Positions 1 through 7,323 of a stretch of DNA of 64,000 nt are shown here, piece by piece. The DNA is taken from contig NZ_JAKJPO010000008.1 of assembly GCF_021725675.1 (NCBI RefSeq), forward strand, positions 1 to 64,000. Reading direction: 5' to 3'. How positions within the stretch are numbered: the first letter of the stretch is position 1; each line of letters begins with the position of its first letter. Both the position numbers and the translations under genes were made by a program. Under the pieces are notes generated by a model that made no database searches, was not told the origin of the DNA, and saw nothing but the letters and a program-made list of their open reading frames with translations. This stretch comes from Marilutibacter chinensis. GTDB lineage: Bacteria > Pseudomonadota > Gammaproteobacteria > Xanthomonadales > Xanthomonadaceae.

Positions 1-2
1 CG

Positions 3-89
3 CCCGAGGCCCACGCTTATCAGTTCGAGGACAACCTCGATCAACTGTTCGGGCGCAGGGCGCGAGATCCGGCGTGCGGCCCCTGCTGA
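3..89 (+). CDS. possible 3' end of an unidentified cassette ORF
   Basis: From base 3 a frame stays open to a TGA at 87-89 and would encode about 28 residues of ordinary composition (PEAHAYQFEDNLDQLFG...). It would be the end of a gene starting left of the window. The position, just ahead of an attC-like end at 177-183, fits an integron cassette. There is too little sequence to identify a family, and the two other frames are also partly open. Confidence 0.2.
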   Translation, partial: PEAHAYQFEDNLDQLFGRRARDPACGPC

Positions 90-183
90 ATTACGGTGGT
101 GCTGACACCGAGGCGTTATCGGGCGCGTACGCCGGGCTCTCGGCGCTTACAGTAGGGGAAAGCCAAGACATAAGGCGTTAGGC
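90..183 (+). repeat. attC-like recombination site (degenerate), 3' end
   Basis: The segment ends in GCGTTAGGC, so the integron R' core GTTAGGC lies at 177-183. Inside it are GC-rich complementary stretches (cgccg...cggcg). The R'' box is not clear. The following cassette ORF starts 17 bp after the core, the usual geometry. Confidence 0.5.
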
Positions 184-199
184 GGCAGGGGGAGCTGCA

Positions 200-466
200 A
201 TGGAACTGATAGAGCTTGCTGCACGACCGCTCTACCTACTCGCTCGACTTTTGCTCTGGCTCGCCTGGGATCTCTTGTTCCTCACAGTCGCGTGGGCAAT
301 AGGCTGGCCGATCTGGCGTGTCATTTCATTCGGACGTTTTCCACATGTCGGCATTGGCGAGTACGAAGAGTCTGGTACCGGCGAGGCTTTTCTGGTCTGT
401 GGTGTTGGCATTGCCATCCTCGTCGCCATGGTTTGGCTGTTTGCCAATCACTTTGGCTGGTGGTAG
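200..466 (+). CDS. small membrane protein of unknown function (integron cassette)
   Basis: An 88-residue protein with ATG at 200 behind a GGGGGAG ribosome-binding site. It has two hydrophobic segments (about residues 10-40 and 64-85) joined by a short polar loop with a GIGEYEESGTGE stretch, so it is probably a two-helix inner-membrane protein. No family is recognised. It lies between two attC-like sites (ending at 183 and starting at 471), so it reads as a single-ORF cassette. Base composition is less GC-rich than the core genes after 6.3 kb. Confidence 0.65.
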   Translation: MELIELAARPLYLLARLLLWLAWDLLFLTVAWAIGWPIWRVISFGRFPHVGIGEYEESGTGEAFLVCGVGIAILVAMVWLFANHFGWW

Positions 467-470
467 TTGG

Positions 471-535
471 GCCTACCATCCACCAATTCATTCAAGCCGA
501 CGCCGCTTCGCGGCGCGACTTGATTGGCGTCAGGT
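471..535 (+). repeat. attC site of integron cassette
   Basis: It starts 5 bp after the preceding stop with GCCTACC (one change from RYYYAAC) and ends with GTCAGGT (one change from GTTRRRY). Between them is AATTCATTCAAGCCGACGCC followed by the GCCGCTTCGCGGC hairpin apex. This AATTC.TTCAAG..GCCGCTTCGCGGC block is typical of gammaproteobacterial attC sites and recurs in this window at about 1270, 1713, 2181 and 2558. Confidence 0.75.
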
Positions 536-713
536 TGTCGAACAGTGGCCCTGCCATCATCCGCGTCGGGCGGTGCCTGCCGGGGTCTCAGGCCTAATCC
601 GCTCCCTGGCGTGGCTTCAAGGCTTGCGCTCATACAGCGTGTGGGGCGGTAAACGAAGCGATGGTTCGACCATCCCGACGAAATGACGCGCCGAACGACA
701 CCCAAACTTCAGC

Positions 714-1160
714 ATGCACTCGTTTTTTAGATCTGAAATGACCACATCATCAGAGATTCGGACGACAGTTCTTCGTGTGTTCCTGCGGCTTGTTATATTT
801 GTGCTGGCCGGTCTGCTTGTTTTCCACCACAGCCTGATGCTCTACGAACTGCATCTAGAGACGGGCAACAACGCCCATGCTCTTTTCGACTATGTCCAAT
901 CGGTCTGTCGTGCGCTCATCACCGTGAGCCTGCTGCTCGTTGTCTTTGGCGCACGCTGGGCGTTGTGGGGGATGTGGTTCAGCATCGGTGGCCTTGTGGC
1001 CACGCAGTACTGGGCGCATTTCGGCGACTTGCCCGTCGACTTCACTGAGGGCAGGCACCCGCTCTCCTACCTGAAGGGCTTCATCTTCCCAACAGTCATA
1101 AGTCTGGCGTTCCACTGCTCAAGCCGACCAAGAGATGTGGATGTAGATGAAGTCGCATAG
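714..1160 (+). CDS. multi-spanning membrane protein of unknown function (cassette)
   Basis: A 148-residue protein with about four hydrophobic helices (near 22-42, 65-85, 88-108 and 122-137) and an acidic tail (RPRDVDVDEVA). It is not recognised as a named family. ATG 714 is the first start; ATG 738 would remove eight residues, and neither has a strong ribosome-binding site. It lies after the attC at 471-535, but a 178-bp non-coding leader separates them, so the cassette may have an eroded first part. A/T-rich codons (ATATTTGTG, CTTGTTATA) contrast with core genes. Confidence 0.55.
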   Translation: MHSFFRSEMTTSSEIRTTVLRVFLRLVIFVLAGLLVFHHSLMLYELHLETGNNAHALFDYVQSVCRALITVSLLLVVFGARWALWGMWFSIGGLVATQYWAHFGDLPVDFTEGRHPLSYLKGFIFPTVISLAFHCSSRPRDVDVDEVA

Positions 1161-1249
1161 CAATGCTCATCGCATGATCTGTCGGACGATAGAAGCCGAG
1201 TCCTGGCTGTTCGTCCAGCCGGACGCCACGCTCACTTGGGCCACAGGTC

Positions 1250-1318
1250 GTTGAAGCAGGCGTCTGGCAGTTCATTCAAGTCGAAGCCGCTTCGCGGCTC
1301 TTGGTACGAACCTCAGGG
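1250..1318 (+). repeat. attC-like site (degenerate)
   Basis: It contains AGTTCATTCAAGTCGAAGCC and the apex GCCGCTTCGCGGC at about 1276-1298, matching the block seen at 481-515. The outer R'/R'' boxes are poorly conserved, suggesting a site that is no longer an efficient recombination target. Confidence 0.55.
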
Positions 1319-1325
1319 AGCTGGA

Positions 1326-1709
1326 ATGGCGATTGCACTGATGGCAGCGACCGCTCTCGCGAGCGCGGCATTTTCCTGTCCTGCTTCGATCGAGGACGAA
1401 CAGCACGTCCAGACTCCGCCTGGGGCGGCATCGGTTCATTTGTACAAGGGGCCACGCAAGCTTGAATATATGGCCGTCTTTGTCGGCCACCCCACGCAGC
1501 GCCTGCAACCTCAACCGATTCGTGCACCCCAAAGCAACGTGTATGTGTGGGAGTTCGCGAGTGGCGCCGATGTGTGGGTTCAATGCATTTACACTGCTTC
1601 CGCCGCGGTCATCACATACCATGTTGGCGCCACGCGCAGATGTTCCTTCAGAAAATCTCCTGGCGGTCTTGAGCAAAGTTGGAGTCAATGTGATGCACCG
1701 CTCCCCTGA
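1326..1709 (+). CDS. exported protein, STY0301-like (cassette)
   Basis: A 127-residue protein with an N-terminal export signal (MAIALMAATALASAAFS) followed by CPASIE and a body with three further cysteines. ATG 1326 is chosen because CAGGGAGCTGG precedes it and the signal peptide begins there; the longer reading from 1236 runs through the attC-like site. Length, signal and the SCPASIE..EQ start resemble the small STY0301-type periplasmic proteins common on mobile DNA. That assignment is tentative and the function is unknown. Confidence 0.6.
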   Translation: MAIALMAATALASAAFSCPASIEDEQHVQTPPGAASVHLYKGPRKLEYMAVFVGHPTQRLQPQPIRAPQSNVYVWEFASGADVWVQCIYTASAAVITYHVGATRRCSFRKSPGGLEQSWSQCDAPLP

Positions 1710-1753
1710 CAATCCGTTCAAACCAACACCGCTTCGTGGCTCGGTCTAACCCA
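1704..1753 (+). repeat. attC-like site
   Basis: The sequence CCTGACAATCCGTTCAAACC overlaps the preceding stop. It is followed by ACACCGCTTCGTGGC, a variant of the hairpin apex, and by GGTCTAACCC, which resembles an outer box. It separates the ORFs ending at 1709 and starting at 1767. Confidence 0.6.
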
Positions 1754-1766
1754 GGAATGTGGAACG

Positions 1767-2177
1767 ATGGAAGACGTCAGCTTTTCCATAAGGTCAACGT
1801 CGACGGACAAAGAGCTCCGGTTCTTTGCCCCGAGTGAATATGCGTTCTCGGCAGAACTCCGAAGCACAGAGTTATACACAGTACGGCATATCTACTGCCC
1901 CTTGGAGCCATCGGAGTTCGCCCAGTTCTTCTCTCGAATCGCATCTTACGAGAGTCCTTGGAAAGATTCGGAGCAATGCTCTTCACTGGAAGGCGACCTG
2001 TCCATTTCTGCCTGTTGCTCTCCGCTGGGAATAGTGACGTTCTCCATCTCAATGCACAGGCAGTTTGGGGGCCCCGAGGAGTGGTGCGTTTCGAGCGACA
2101 TCACCGCTGAACTGGGGCAATTGCCGAGTATTGCCACGGCTGCCGGCCGTTTCTTCAGTGCATTGGCGAGCGTGTAG
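1767..2177 (+). CDS. DUF6228-like protein (cassette)
   Basis: A 136-residue soluble protein. The pattern of an N-terminal strand, a WKDSEQCSSLEGDLSISA block and a following beta strand is the layout I know from DUF6228 proteins (RIASYESPWKD..SLEGDLSISA..PLGIVTFSI). No catalytic residues are evident and no function is known for the family. AGGA at 1752-1755 precedes ATG 1767. It is flanked on both sides by attC-like sites. Confidence 0.55.
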   Translation: MEDVSFSIRSTSTDKELRFFAPSEYAFSAELRSTELYTVRHIYCPLEPSEFAQFFSRIASYESPWKDSEQCSSLEGDLSISACCSPLGIVTFSISMHRQFGGPEEWCVSSDITAELGQLPSIATAAGRFFSALASV

Positions 2178-2237
2178 CAATCCTTCGGGCCGACGCCGTT
2201 CCACGGTGCGGCTCAGCTCAAACTTTTGGCATTAGGT
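2175..2237 (+). repeat. attC site of integron cassette
   Basis: It begins at the stop of the preceding ORF with GCAATCCTTCGGGCCGACGCC, continues with the apex GCCGTTCCACGGTGCGGC and ends in GCATTAGGT at 2229-2237, a near match to GCGTTAGGC. The TTAGGTG core lies five bases before the next ATG (2243) and probably doubles as its Shine-Dalgarno sequence. Confidence 0.7.
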
Positions 2238-2242
2238 GCTCC

Positions 2243-2548
2243 ATGAAACCACCTCGCAGTTTCAGCCCCGAGGACCAGGCGCTCTACCGCGCCATTGACG
2301 AGGTCCTGCACTACATCTGGGACCCGATCGGCATCTCCGGCACGCCCTCGGCCCGTGACGAGTACACCTCCTATTTGCCGCCGGTGTTCGCAATGCTCCA
2401 CCGAGGCGCCTCTAAGATCGAGCTGTCCACACACCTGCAGCGACTGTCAGAAGAACATATGGGAGTCGGACGCCTGCCGGAGCGAGGGGACGCGGCAGCC
2501 TTGGCGCTTGCGGGGTGGTGCGACCACCTTTCCGGGAAAGTGACCTGA
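2243..2548 (+). CDS. hypothetical cytoplasmic protein (cassette)
   Basis: A 101-residue protein with the pattern YRAIDEVLHYIWDPIGISG...ARDEYTSYLPPVF near the N terminus and an alpha-helical C-terminal half. This motif recurs in small uncharacterised bacterial proteins, often on mobile DNA, but I know of no function. There is no signal peptide or membrane segment. The start is set by the adjacent attC end, whose AGG provides the ribosome-binding site. Confidence 0.6.
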   Translation: MKPPRSFSPEDQALYRAIDEVLHYIWDPIGISGTPSARDEYTSYLPPVFAMLHRGASKIELSTHLQRLSEEHMGVGRLPERGDAAALALAGWCDHLSGKVT

Positions 2549-2592
2549 CGGGGCGTCCAGGCCGACGCCGCTTCGCGGCACCGCCAGACAGG
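2541..2592 (+). repeat. attC-like site
   Basis: GTGACCTGACGGGGCGTCC overlaps the previous stop and is followed by AGGCCGACGCCGCTTCGCGGC, the same apex as at 495-515, then a degenerate right end. The next ORF starts at 2604. Confidence 0.6.
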
Positions 2593-2603
2593 AGTACGGG
2601 CCC

Positions 2604-3152
2604 ATGTGCCACTACATCACCGCTGTGCTTCCAGCATCGGCCGATCATGACGCGCTCGATGCGCTGGCCCGTGGATACGGCAGGCAGCTCAAGCCGCTGT
2701 CCAATCCAGGCGTCGAGGCTCAACTTCATGGGGATGAGCAGTATTTCATCACGACTACCGGGTACTGCGACTGCGGCACGCCGCTCGGGGCGCTCCTGCG
2801 GAACTCCGACCGTCTTCCGGATTGGTCGGCCCAGGAGCAGCGCCTGCTCAGAAAGGGCTGGAGCAAGGCGAAGGTGGCGAGGGCGCTTGCTCAGAAGCAG
2901 GAAGATCTGCGCACGTCGTCCGAGGCATCTGCCACCAGCAAGCTGAAGACCCTGTCCTGCTGGGTCGATTTCATTGGCGAGGTCCTTGGCTCCGGCAGAA
3001 CTTCACATCTCGGACTCCTGCTTCACATGTACAGCGGTTCTGTTGGAAGTCGCATTCAGCTGAATGGTCGCGAGATCGTCCGCTCGACGGAAGTTACCGG
3101 CGAGATGCTGGGTCGCATGAAAGAGGATGTGCTTTACGTGTTCCGGCCCTAG
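2604..3152 (+). CDS. hypothetical protein (cassette)
   Basis: A 182-residue soluble protein beginning MCHYITAVLP, with a TTTGYCDCGTPLG segment (two cysteines, about residues 50-61), a basic helical middle (KGWSKAKVARALAQKQED) and a beta-rich end. Proteins starting MCHYITA occur as hypothetical proteins in many genomes; the function is unknown to me. AGGAG precedes the ATG by 8 bp. It sits between attC-like elements. Confidence 0.55.
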   Translation: MCHYITAVLPASADHDALDALARGYGRQLKPLSNPGVEAQLHGDEQYFITTTGYCDCGTPLGALLRNSDRLPDWSAQEQRLLRKGWSKAKVARALAQKQEDLRTSSEASATSKLKTLSCWVDFIGEVLGSGRTSHLGLLLHMYSGSVGSRIQLNGREIVRSTEVTGEMLGRMKEDVLYVFRP

Positions 3153-3200
3153 ATCTGGCAGTTCACTCACGGCGACCTGCCGTGGTCAAACCCATCGATG
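3153..3200 (+). repeat. possible eroded attC-like site
   Basis: GGCAGTTCACTCACGGCGACC with TGCCGTGGTCAAACCC has the TTCACTC...(GCCG)...CAAAC layout of the neighbouring sites but lacks clear core boxes. It is listed because it occupies the expected place between two cassette ORFs. Confidence 0.3.
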
Positions 3201-3211
3201 GGAGAAGGAGG

Positions 3212-3721
3212 ATGATCGAGCTTCCGGTGAAAGATCCTTGCGACCTCTGCGTGGCAGCTCGCGAGGAAGGATGGAAGGTCATAGACGAGAGCGAACATAC
3301 TTTGACGGTGATCAACCCGTGGCAGTTCGAGGTTGGCCAGTGTTGCGTCATCACGCGCCGGCATGTCGCGATGCTGCTCGATCTTTCTGACCACGAGTGC
3401 GCAGACGTACTGGTCGCGGCCAGAAGAGTCGCAGAGGCGCTCGTCCGGACATACCGCCCCCTGGGCATACTTACGTTCCAGAACAACGGGGTGTTCAGCG
3501 GACAGGAGACGCCGCACTTCCATTTCCATGTCGTGCCACGGCAGAGGGGCAGCGACTGGGGCATAGGCCCGCCTCAACTCGCCACATTCGAGGGCGCCGG
3601 ACGCGAAGCCGGTATCGCGCATGATCCACGCGGAGATGCACAGCGTCGAGAGCGGGTCCGGGTTTCCGCCAGGCAACTTGCTGAAACAGTGAACCTGATC
3701 CGCTCGAATCTGCCGGAGTAG
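3212..3721 (+). CDS. HIT-family (histidine triad) protein (cassette)
   Basis: A 169-residue protein with the histidine-triad signature HFHFHVVP (about residues 101-108), preceded by the usual LTFQNNGVFSGQETPHFH stretch. The N terminus has CDLC (residues 10-13), a possible zinc knuckle seen in other HIT proteins. HIT proteins are nucleotide hydrolases or transferases acting on adenosine or sugar-nucleotide phosphoramidates and dinucleoside polyphosphates; the substrate here cannot be deduced. ATG 3212 follows GAAGGAGG, an excellent ribosome-binding site. The upstream extension is rejected because it runs through the previous gene. Confidence 0.8.
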   Translation: MIELPVKDPCDLCVAAREEGWKVIDESEHTLTVINPWQFEVGQCCVITRRHVAMLLDLSDHECADVLVAARRVAEALVRTYRPLGILTFQNNGVFSGQETPHFHFHVVPRQRGSDWGIGPPQLATFEGAGREAGIAHDPRGDAQRRERVRVSARQLAETVNLIRSNLPE

Positions 3722-3850
3722 GCGGGTTGCCGTGGTGTCAGGCTCCGACGTTCGGCGGCGGCAGACCTGCTGCCCGCGGGCAGTGGCCTGACGGGTGTTC
3801 GGACCAGGACCGCCTCGTTCCGCCCGGACAGCGGCAGGGAAAGTTTTCCA

Positions 3851-3907
3851 TGTCCGATCCCGCCGCGTGGCGCGGCTTGGTTCAACTCCAGATATGCGGG
3901 GTTGGGC
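3851..3907 (+). repeat. attC-like site
   Basis: TCCGATCCCGCCGCGTGGCGCGGCTTGGTTCAACTCC.. has a GCCGCG/CGCGGC hairpin, the GGCTT..TTCAACTC motif common in attC right halves, and a terminal GTTGGGC (3901-3907) matching GTTRRRY exactly. It separates the HIT and VOC cassettes. The 130 bp before it (3722-3850) hold no ORF I would support. Confidence 0.55.
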
Positions 3908-3991
3908 GCCTTCCCGCGCACCTCCTACAATTGGGCTGCTCGTCGTCGCCGCTGACGTCGGTCTCGTCGGGACCGGCCTGGAGGAAAGCTG

Positions 3992-4351
3992 ATGAACCTG
4001 CAGAAGATCTACACCTCATTGCTCACCACGGATCTGGCCGCGGCTGAAGCCTGGTACACGAAGCTGCTCGGTCGCGGGCCGGATCACCGGCCGATGGACA
4101 CATTGGTGCAGTGGGAGCTCTTCGATCAGGGCGGGTTGATGCTTTCGAGCAGCGACGAAATCGCCGGCAAGGGCGTGATGTTTCTTTACGTCGATGACCT
4201 CGCGAGCGAGCGCATCCGGCTGCAAGGCTTGGGGATTTCGCCAGGGGACGATATCCCGGGAGACTATTCGACGCTGGCGCAGCTCCATGATCCCGACGGC
4301 AACCTCATAACGCTGGCGACGCCGCCGTCACGGCCTTTCCCTCCGGCATGA
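3992..4351 (+). CDS. VOC-superfamily (glyoxalase/bleomycin-resistance fold) protein (cassette)
   Basis: A 119-residue single-module VOC protein. It has the beta-alpha-beta-beta-beta repeat, the WYTKLLGR..D pattern in the first half and the closing DPDGNLITLATPP, the classic C-terminal signature (DPDGN.I.L). Members are dioxygenases, isomerases or drug-binding proteins; the substrate cannot be predicted. A good GAGGAAAGCT ribosome-binding site precedes ATG 3992. Such proteins are frequent integron cargo. Confidence 0.8.
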   Translation: MNLQKIYTSLLTTDLAAAEAWYTKLLGRGPDHRPMDTLVQWELFDQGGLMLSSSDEIAGKGVMFLYVDDLASERIRLQGLGISPGDDIPGDYSTLAQLHDPDGNLITLATPPSRPFPPA

Positions 4352-4513
4352 GCATGCCGGACAGCGCCAGGCTCGCGGCATGGCGCCGACAGCCATGGAT
4401 CGGCGGAGTGTTCACCCCCTCCTTCAGGACTGCCCTCCATGGACAGCGCTGGCATGCAGCGTCGTGGGATCGCTTGCACTCCTCAGGAGAAAACGCCGGC
4501 CTGGAAAAAGAAA

Positions 4514-4534
4514 GGGAGGCGCGTCGCGCCTCCC
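4514..4534. terminator. perfect 9-bp hairpin with adjacent A-tract
   Basis: GGGAGGCGC-GTC-GCGCCTCCC is a perfect stem with a 3-nt loop. The + strand has AAAAAGAAA just before it, so read on the minus strand it is followed by a U-rich run, as in an intrinsic terminator for leftward transcription. No minus-strand gene is supported nearby. It lies in the 280-bp gap before the Arr gene. Confidence 0.45.
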
Positions 4535-4631
4535 ACTGCCAATTTATATAACGCCCGGGGGCTTGCGGCAAGGCCCTGGCCGTGATGCAGCATCGCCGAC
4601 CTGCCAAGACGGCAGGACACCGAGCAGGACG

Positions 4632-5033
4632 ATGACCGATGCGCAGACGTACTACCACGGCACCAAGGCCAGCCTGGAGGCAGGCGACCTGATCGAACCT
4701 GGCTACGCCTCCAATTACGGGCAGAGGAAGCCGGCGAACTTCGTCTATCTGAGCGCCACCCTGGATGCCGCCATCTGGGGCGCCGAGCTGGCGGCCGGAA
4801 CGGGACGCGGCCGGATCTATATCGTGGAGCCCACGGGATCCATCGAAGACGACCCGAACCTGACGGACAAGCGGTTCCCCGGCAATCCCACGCGCTCGTA
4901 CCGCTCGCTCGGCGCGCTGCGCGTCATCGGCGAGGTCCAGGACTGGGTGGGCCACTCCCCTGCGCAGCTCCGGGAAATGCGGGACCATCTCCAGCATCTC
5001 GAGCGGCTCGGCATCGAGGCCATCGATGAATGA
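4632..5033 (+). CDS. arr: Arr-family NAD+:rifamycin ADP-ribosyltransferase
   Basis: A 133-residue protein with the family hallmarks: YYHGTKASL near the N terminus (NAD-binding H-G-T), IYIVEPTG, EDDPNLTDKRFPGNPTRSYRS and the closing VIGEVQDWVGH. Arr enzymes transfer ADP-ribose to the C23 hydroxyl of rifamycins and so inactivate them; length and motifs match the small, integron-borne Arr class. ATG 4632 is used because homology starts at YYHGT and the upstream 84-codon extension is not protein-like. An AT-rich TTTATATAAC 70 bp upstream could be a cassette promoter. It probably confers rifampicin resistance if expressed. Confidence 0.9.
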   Translation: MTDAQTYYHGTKASLEAGDLIEPGYASNYGQRKPANFVYLSATLDAAIWGAELAAGTGRGRIYIVEPTGSIEDDPNLTDKRFPGNPTRSYRSLGALRVIGEVQDWVGHSPAQLREMRDHLQHLERLGIEAIDE

Positions 5034-5171
5034 GCCCCCCGCATCTGGTTAGATCCGTGGTGGTAGTCGTTGGACTCGGTGCACCGCTTCCCGTTTCGAT
5101 AGAGTGGACACGGACGCGGGTCCCACTCCATCGGCCCGATGGGCCTGGCCGCCCCCGAACCGAGGTCGAAC

Positions 5172-5582
5172 ATGGACATGCTGCTCTTCATGACTCTCGC
5201 ACTGGCTTCCGGCGGAAGCACCCTTTCGGTGGACTTTCCGCATGGGGGCTGCCGGCTCACGGTACACGAGGATGGCGGCGGCACGATTGCCTATGCCGCG
5301 CTGCCCCAGCAGGTCCGGATAGAGGCCGGCACGTTCGATCCTGCGGAGGTGACGGCCCGGCTCCGATCCAGTTCGTTCCCGCAGGCCGAGAGGCCGATAG
5401 ATGACGGACGCGGCTCCGTATCCCTGCCGGACGCCTCGCCGCTACGCTCGATAGCGGACGGAGCGATGGTCCGGAGGCTGCTGCAACGCGCCTGGGATGC
5501 CCGCCTTCCACCGGCCAGTCGCCTCGACACGGATGCGATCGACCTCATCGGCAGAACCTGCGGGCTCGATCAGGAGCGATGA
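5172..5582 (+). CDS. hypothetical protein (cassette region)
   Basis: A 136-residue protein with a short hydrophobic N terminus (MDMLLFMTLALASGG) that may be a weak export signal. It is followed by a beta-rich stretch (LSVDFPHGGCRLTVHEDGGGTIAYAAL) and a helical C terminus. The start ATG 5172 has GAGGTCGAAC before it; a longer frame from 5139 is possible. No family is recognised. The next ORF frame opens at 5579, but its better start is 75 bp downstream. Confidence 0.5.
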   Translation: MDMLLFMTLALASGGSTLSVDFPHGGCRLTVHEDGGGTIAYAALPQQVRIEAGTFDPAEVTARLRSSSFPQAERPIDDGRGSVSLPDASPLRSIADGAMVRRLLQRAWDARLPPASRLDTDAIDLIGRTCGLDQER

Positions 5583-5656
5583 CGCTGCAGCGCGACAGTG
5601 CTCCGCAACGACACCGCGGAAGCACCAGGTCTTGTCCGGATTTCAGGAGCACGTTC

Positions 5657-5983
5657 ATGTCGAAGATCGAGGATCATGAGCCGGCCGACAGATCGCTGGA
5701 ATCCGCGGAGCTGGCGCTGATCGCCGCATTGAGCCCAGACCGGATCCAGGCGATGGACGCGGCATTGCTGACCGCCGCCGATGCCCGGTGGCGGAAGGTC
5801 GCCTTCCTGGTCGCTTGCTCGATGACCGGTCCGGCTCACGTGGTCGGCGTCCCGGATGCCTACTACGCGCAGCGCGTTCGACAGCTTGTCGCCGATGGCG
5901 CCCTGGAATCCCGGGGCTCTCTTTCGCGCATGCGCTACAGCGAAGTCCGTCTTCCCGGCAGGGTCACGACTGCTGAGTCCTGA
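5657..5983 (+). CDS. DUF3658-domain protein
   Basis: A 108-residue protein matching the DUF3658 pattern: L..IDAALL...RWRKVA..V...M.......GVPDAYYAQRVRQLVADGALESRG.LS.MRYSEVRLP (about residues 30-100). DUF3658 is usually the C-terminal half of DUF1835 proteins; here it is free-standing. Function unknown. ATG 5657 has AGGAG 7 bp upstream, which decides the start. It is the last ORF of the array before the terminator and tRNA-Thr. Confidence 0.7.
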   Translation: MSKIEDHEPADRSLESAELALIAALSPDRIQAMDAALLTAADARWRKVAFLVACSMTGPAHVVGVPDAYYAQRVRQLVADGALESRGSLSRMRYSEVRLPGRVTTAES

Positions 5984-6056
5984 CTGCTGGGACCGGCGGG
6001 GCCCTTCTCATCGGAGCCTGGCCGGAGTGCTGCCCTCCCTGGCAAAGGGACGGGCA

Positions 6057-6088
6057 ACAAAAAACCCCGCAGGCGCGGGGTTTTCCGT
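6057..6088 (-). terminator. intrinsic terminator of tRNA-Thr (also usable from + strand)
   Basis: The stem AACCCCGC/GCGGGGTT with a 4-nt loop is followed, on the minus strand, by a run of six T. On the + strand it is followed by TTTT, so it may also end transcription leaving the cassette array. Confidence 0.85.
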
Positions 6089-6129
6089 ACTGGTTCCAGA
6101 TCGTCGCGGGACGGGCTGGATCCGTCATC

Positions 6130-6205
6130 TGGTGCCGGAGATAGGAATCGAACCTACGACCCCATCATTACGAATGACGTGCTCTACCAACTGAGCTACT
6201 CCGGC
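6130..6205 (-). tRNA. tRNA-Thr (anticodon CGT)
   Basis: Reading the minus strand from 6205, GCCGGAG starts a 7-bp acceptor stem closing with CTCCGGC. The D arm is AGCTCAGTTGGTAGAGC, the anticodon loop contains CGT (ATTCGTAAT), the T arm is GGTTCGATTCC, and CCA is encoded at 6132-6130. CGT reads ACG threonine codons. It lies at the border between the cassette array and conserved chromosome. Confidence 0.95.
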
Positions 6206-6319
6206 GGGAGCCTTGGCCGCTGCAGCGTCGTGAACGTCGCATACGAGCGCAGGGAGGAGGATTCTAGGGCGCGGGCGGGTGGCGGTCAATTCGGCGCCGG
6301 CGCCCCCGTTCGCCCCGGC

Positions 6320-7285
6320 TCAATCGACCAGTTGCAGGCGCAGTTCCTTGGGCAGCGCGAACACCATGCTCTCCGGCTCGCCGTCGAGTTCGGCGACGTG
6401 GGCGGCACCGAGCTCGCGCAGGCGCTCGATCACGCCGCGGACCAGCACCTCGGGAGCCGACGCACCGGCGGTCACGCCGACCTTGCGCCGTCCCCGCACC
6501 CAGCGCGGGTCGATCTCGACCGCGCCGTCGATCAGGTAGGCCTGGGTGCCCTCGCGCTCGGCCAGCTCGCGCAGCCGGTTGGAGTTGGAGCTGTTGACCG
6601 ACCCCACCACGAGGACCAGGTCGCAGCGGGCGGCGAGTTCGCGCACGGCATCCTGGCGGTTCTGCGTCGCATAGCAGATGTCGTCGTTCTTCGGCCCCTG
6701 GATCGCGGGGAAGCGCCGGCGCAGGGCGTCGATCACCGCCTTGGTGTCGTCGACCGACAGGGTGGTCTGGGTGGTATACGCGAGGTTCTCGGGCTGGCCG
6801 ACCTGCAGCGCCTCGACATCGTCGATGTCCTCGACCAGGTAGATTTGCCCTTTTGAAGCTGGCCCGTCGCCCGCCTCGCGCCGCCACTGGCCCATCGTAC
6901 CTTCGACCTCGGGATGGCCAGCGTGCCCGATCAGGATCACGTCGCGGCCGGCACGGCAGTGACGCGCCACCTCGAAGTGGACCTTGGTCACCAGCGGGCA
7001 GGTCGCATCGAACACCTTGAGCCCGCGCTGCGCGGCCTCGGCGCGGACCGCCTGCGAGACGCCATGGGCGCTGAAGATCACGGTCGCGCCGTCGGGGACC
7101 TCGTCGAGTTCCTCGACGAAGATCGCACCGCGGTGACGCAGGTCCTCGACCACGAAGCGATTGTGGACGACCTCGTGGCGGACGTAGATCGGCGCGCCCA
7201 GCGTCTCCAGCGCGCGTTTGACGATCTCGATCGCGCGGTCGACGCCGGCACAGAAACCACGGGGATTGGCGAGAAGTACGTCCAT
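6320..7285 (-). CDS. ispH: 4-hydroxy-3-methylbut-2-enyl diphosphate reductase
   Basis: A 321-residue iron-sulfur enzyme that makes IPP and DMAPP in the last step of the MEP isoprenoid pathway. The three [4Fe-4S] cysteines are visible in GFCAGVDRA (Cys12), DATCPLV and [10 protein letters not shown], together with [10 protein letters not shown], which carries the catalytic glutamate. ATG 7285 gives the canonical [14 protein letters not shown] start; longer readings invade lspA. It follows lspA on the same strand with a 38-bp gap. Confidence 0.97.
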   Translation of the reverse strand: MDVLLANPRGFCAGVDRAIEIVKRALETLGAPIYVRHEVVHNRFVVEDLRHRGAIFVEELDEVPDGATVIFSAHGVSQAVRAEAAQRGLKVFDATCPLVTKVHFEVARHCRAGRDVILIGHAGHPEVEGTMGQWRREAGDGPASKGQIYLVEDIDDVEALQVGQPENLAYTTQTTLSVDDTKAVIDALRRRFPAIQGPKNDDICYATQNRQDAVRELAARCDLVLVVGSVNSSNSNRLRELAEREGTQAYLIDGAVEIDPRWVRGRRKVGVTAGASAPEVLVRGVIERLRELGAAHVAELDGEPESMVFALPKELRLQLVD

Positions 7286-7323
7286 GGCGGTGATTGTACT
7301 CCCCGGCAGGCCAACGGGAGGTG

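Noticed and set aside
541-713. Additional cassette ORF between 541 and 713
   Set aside because: The open frames here (318-686 +, 448-705 -) run across the attC site or lack start signals; nothing is supported.
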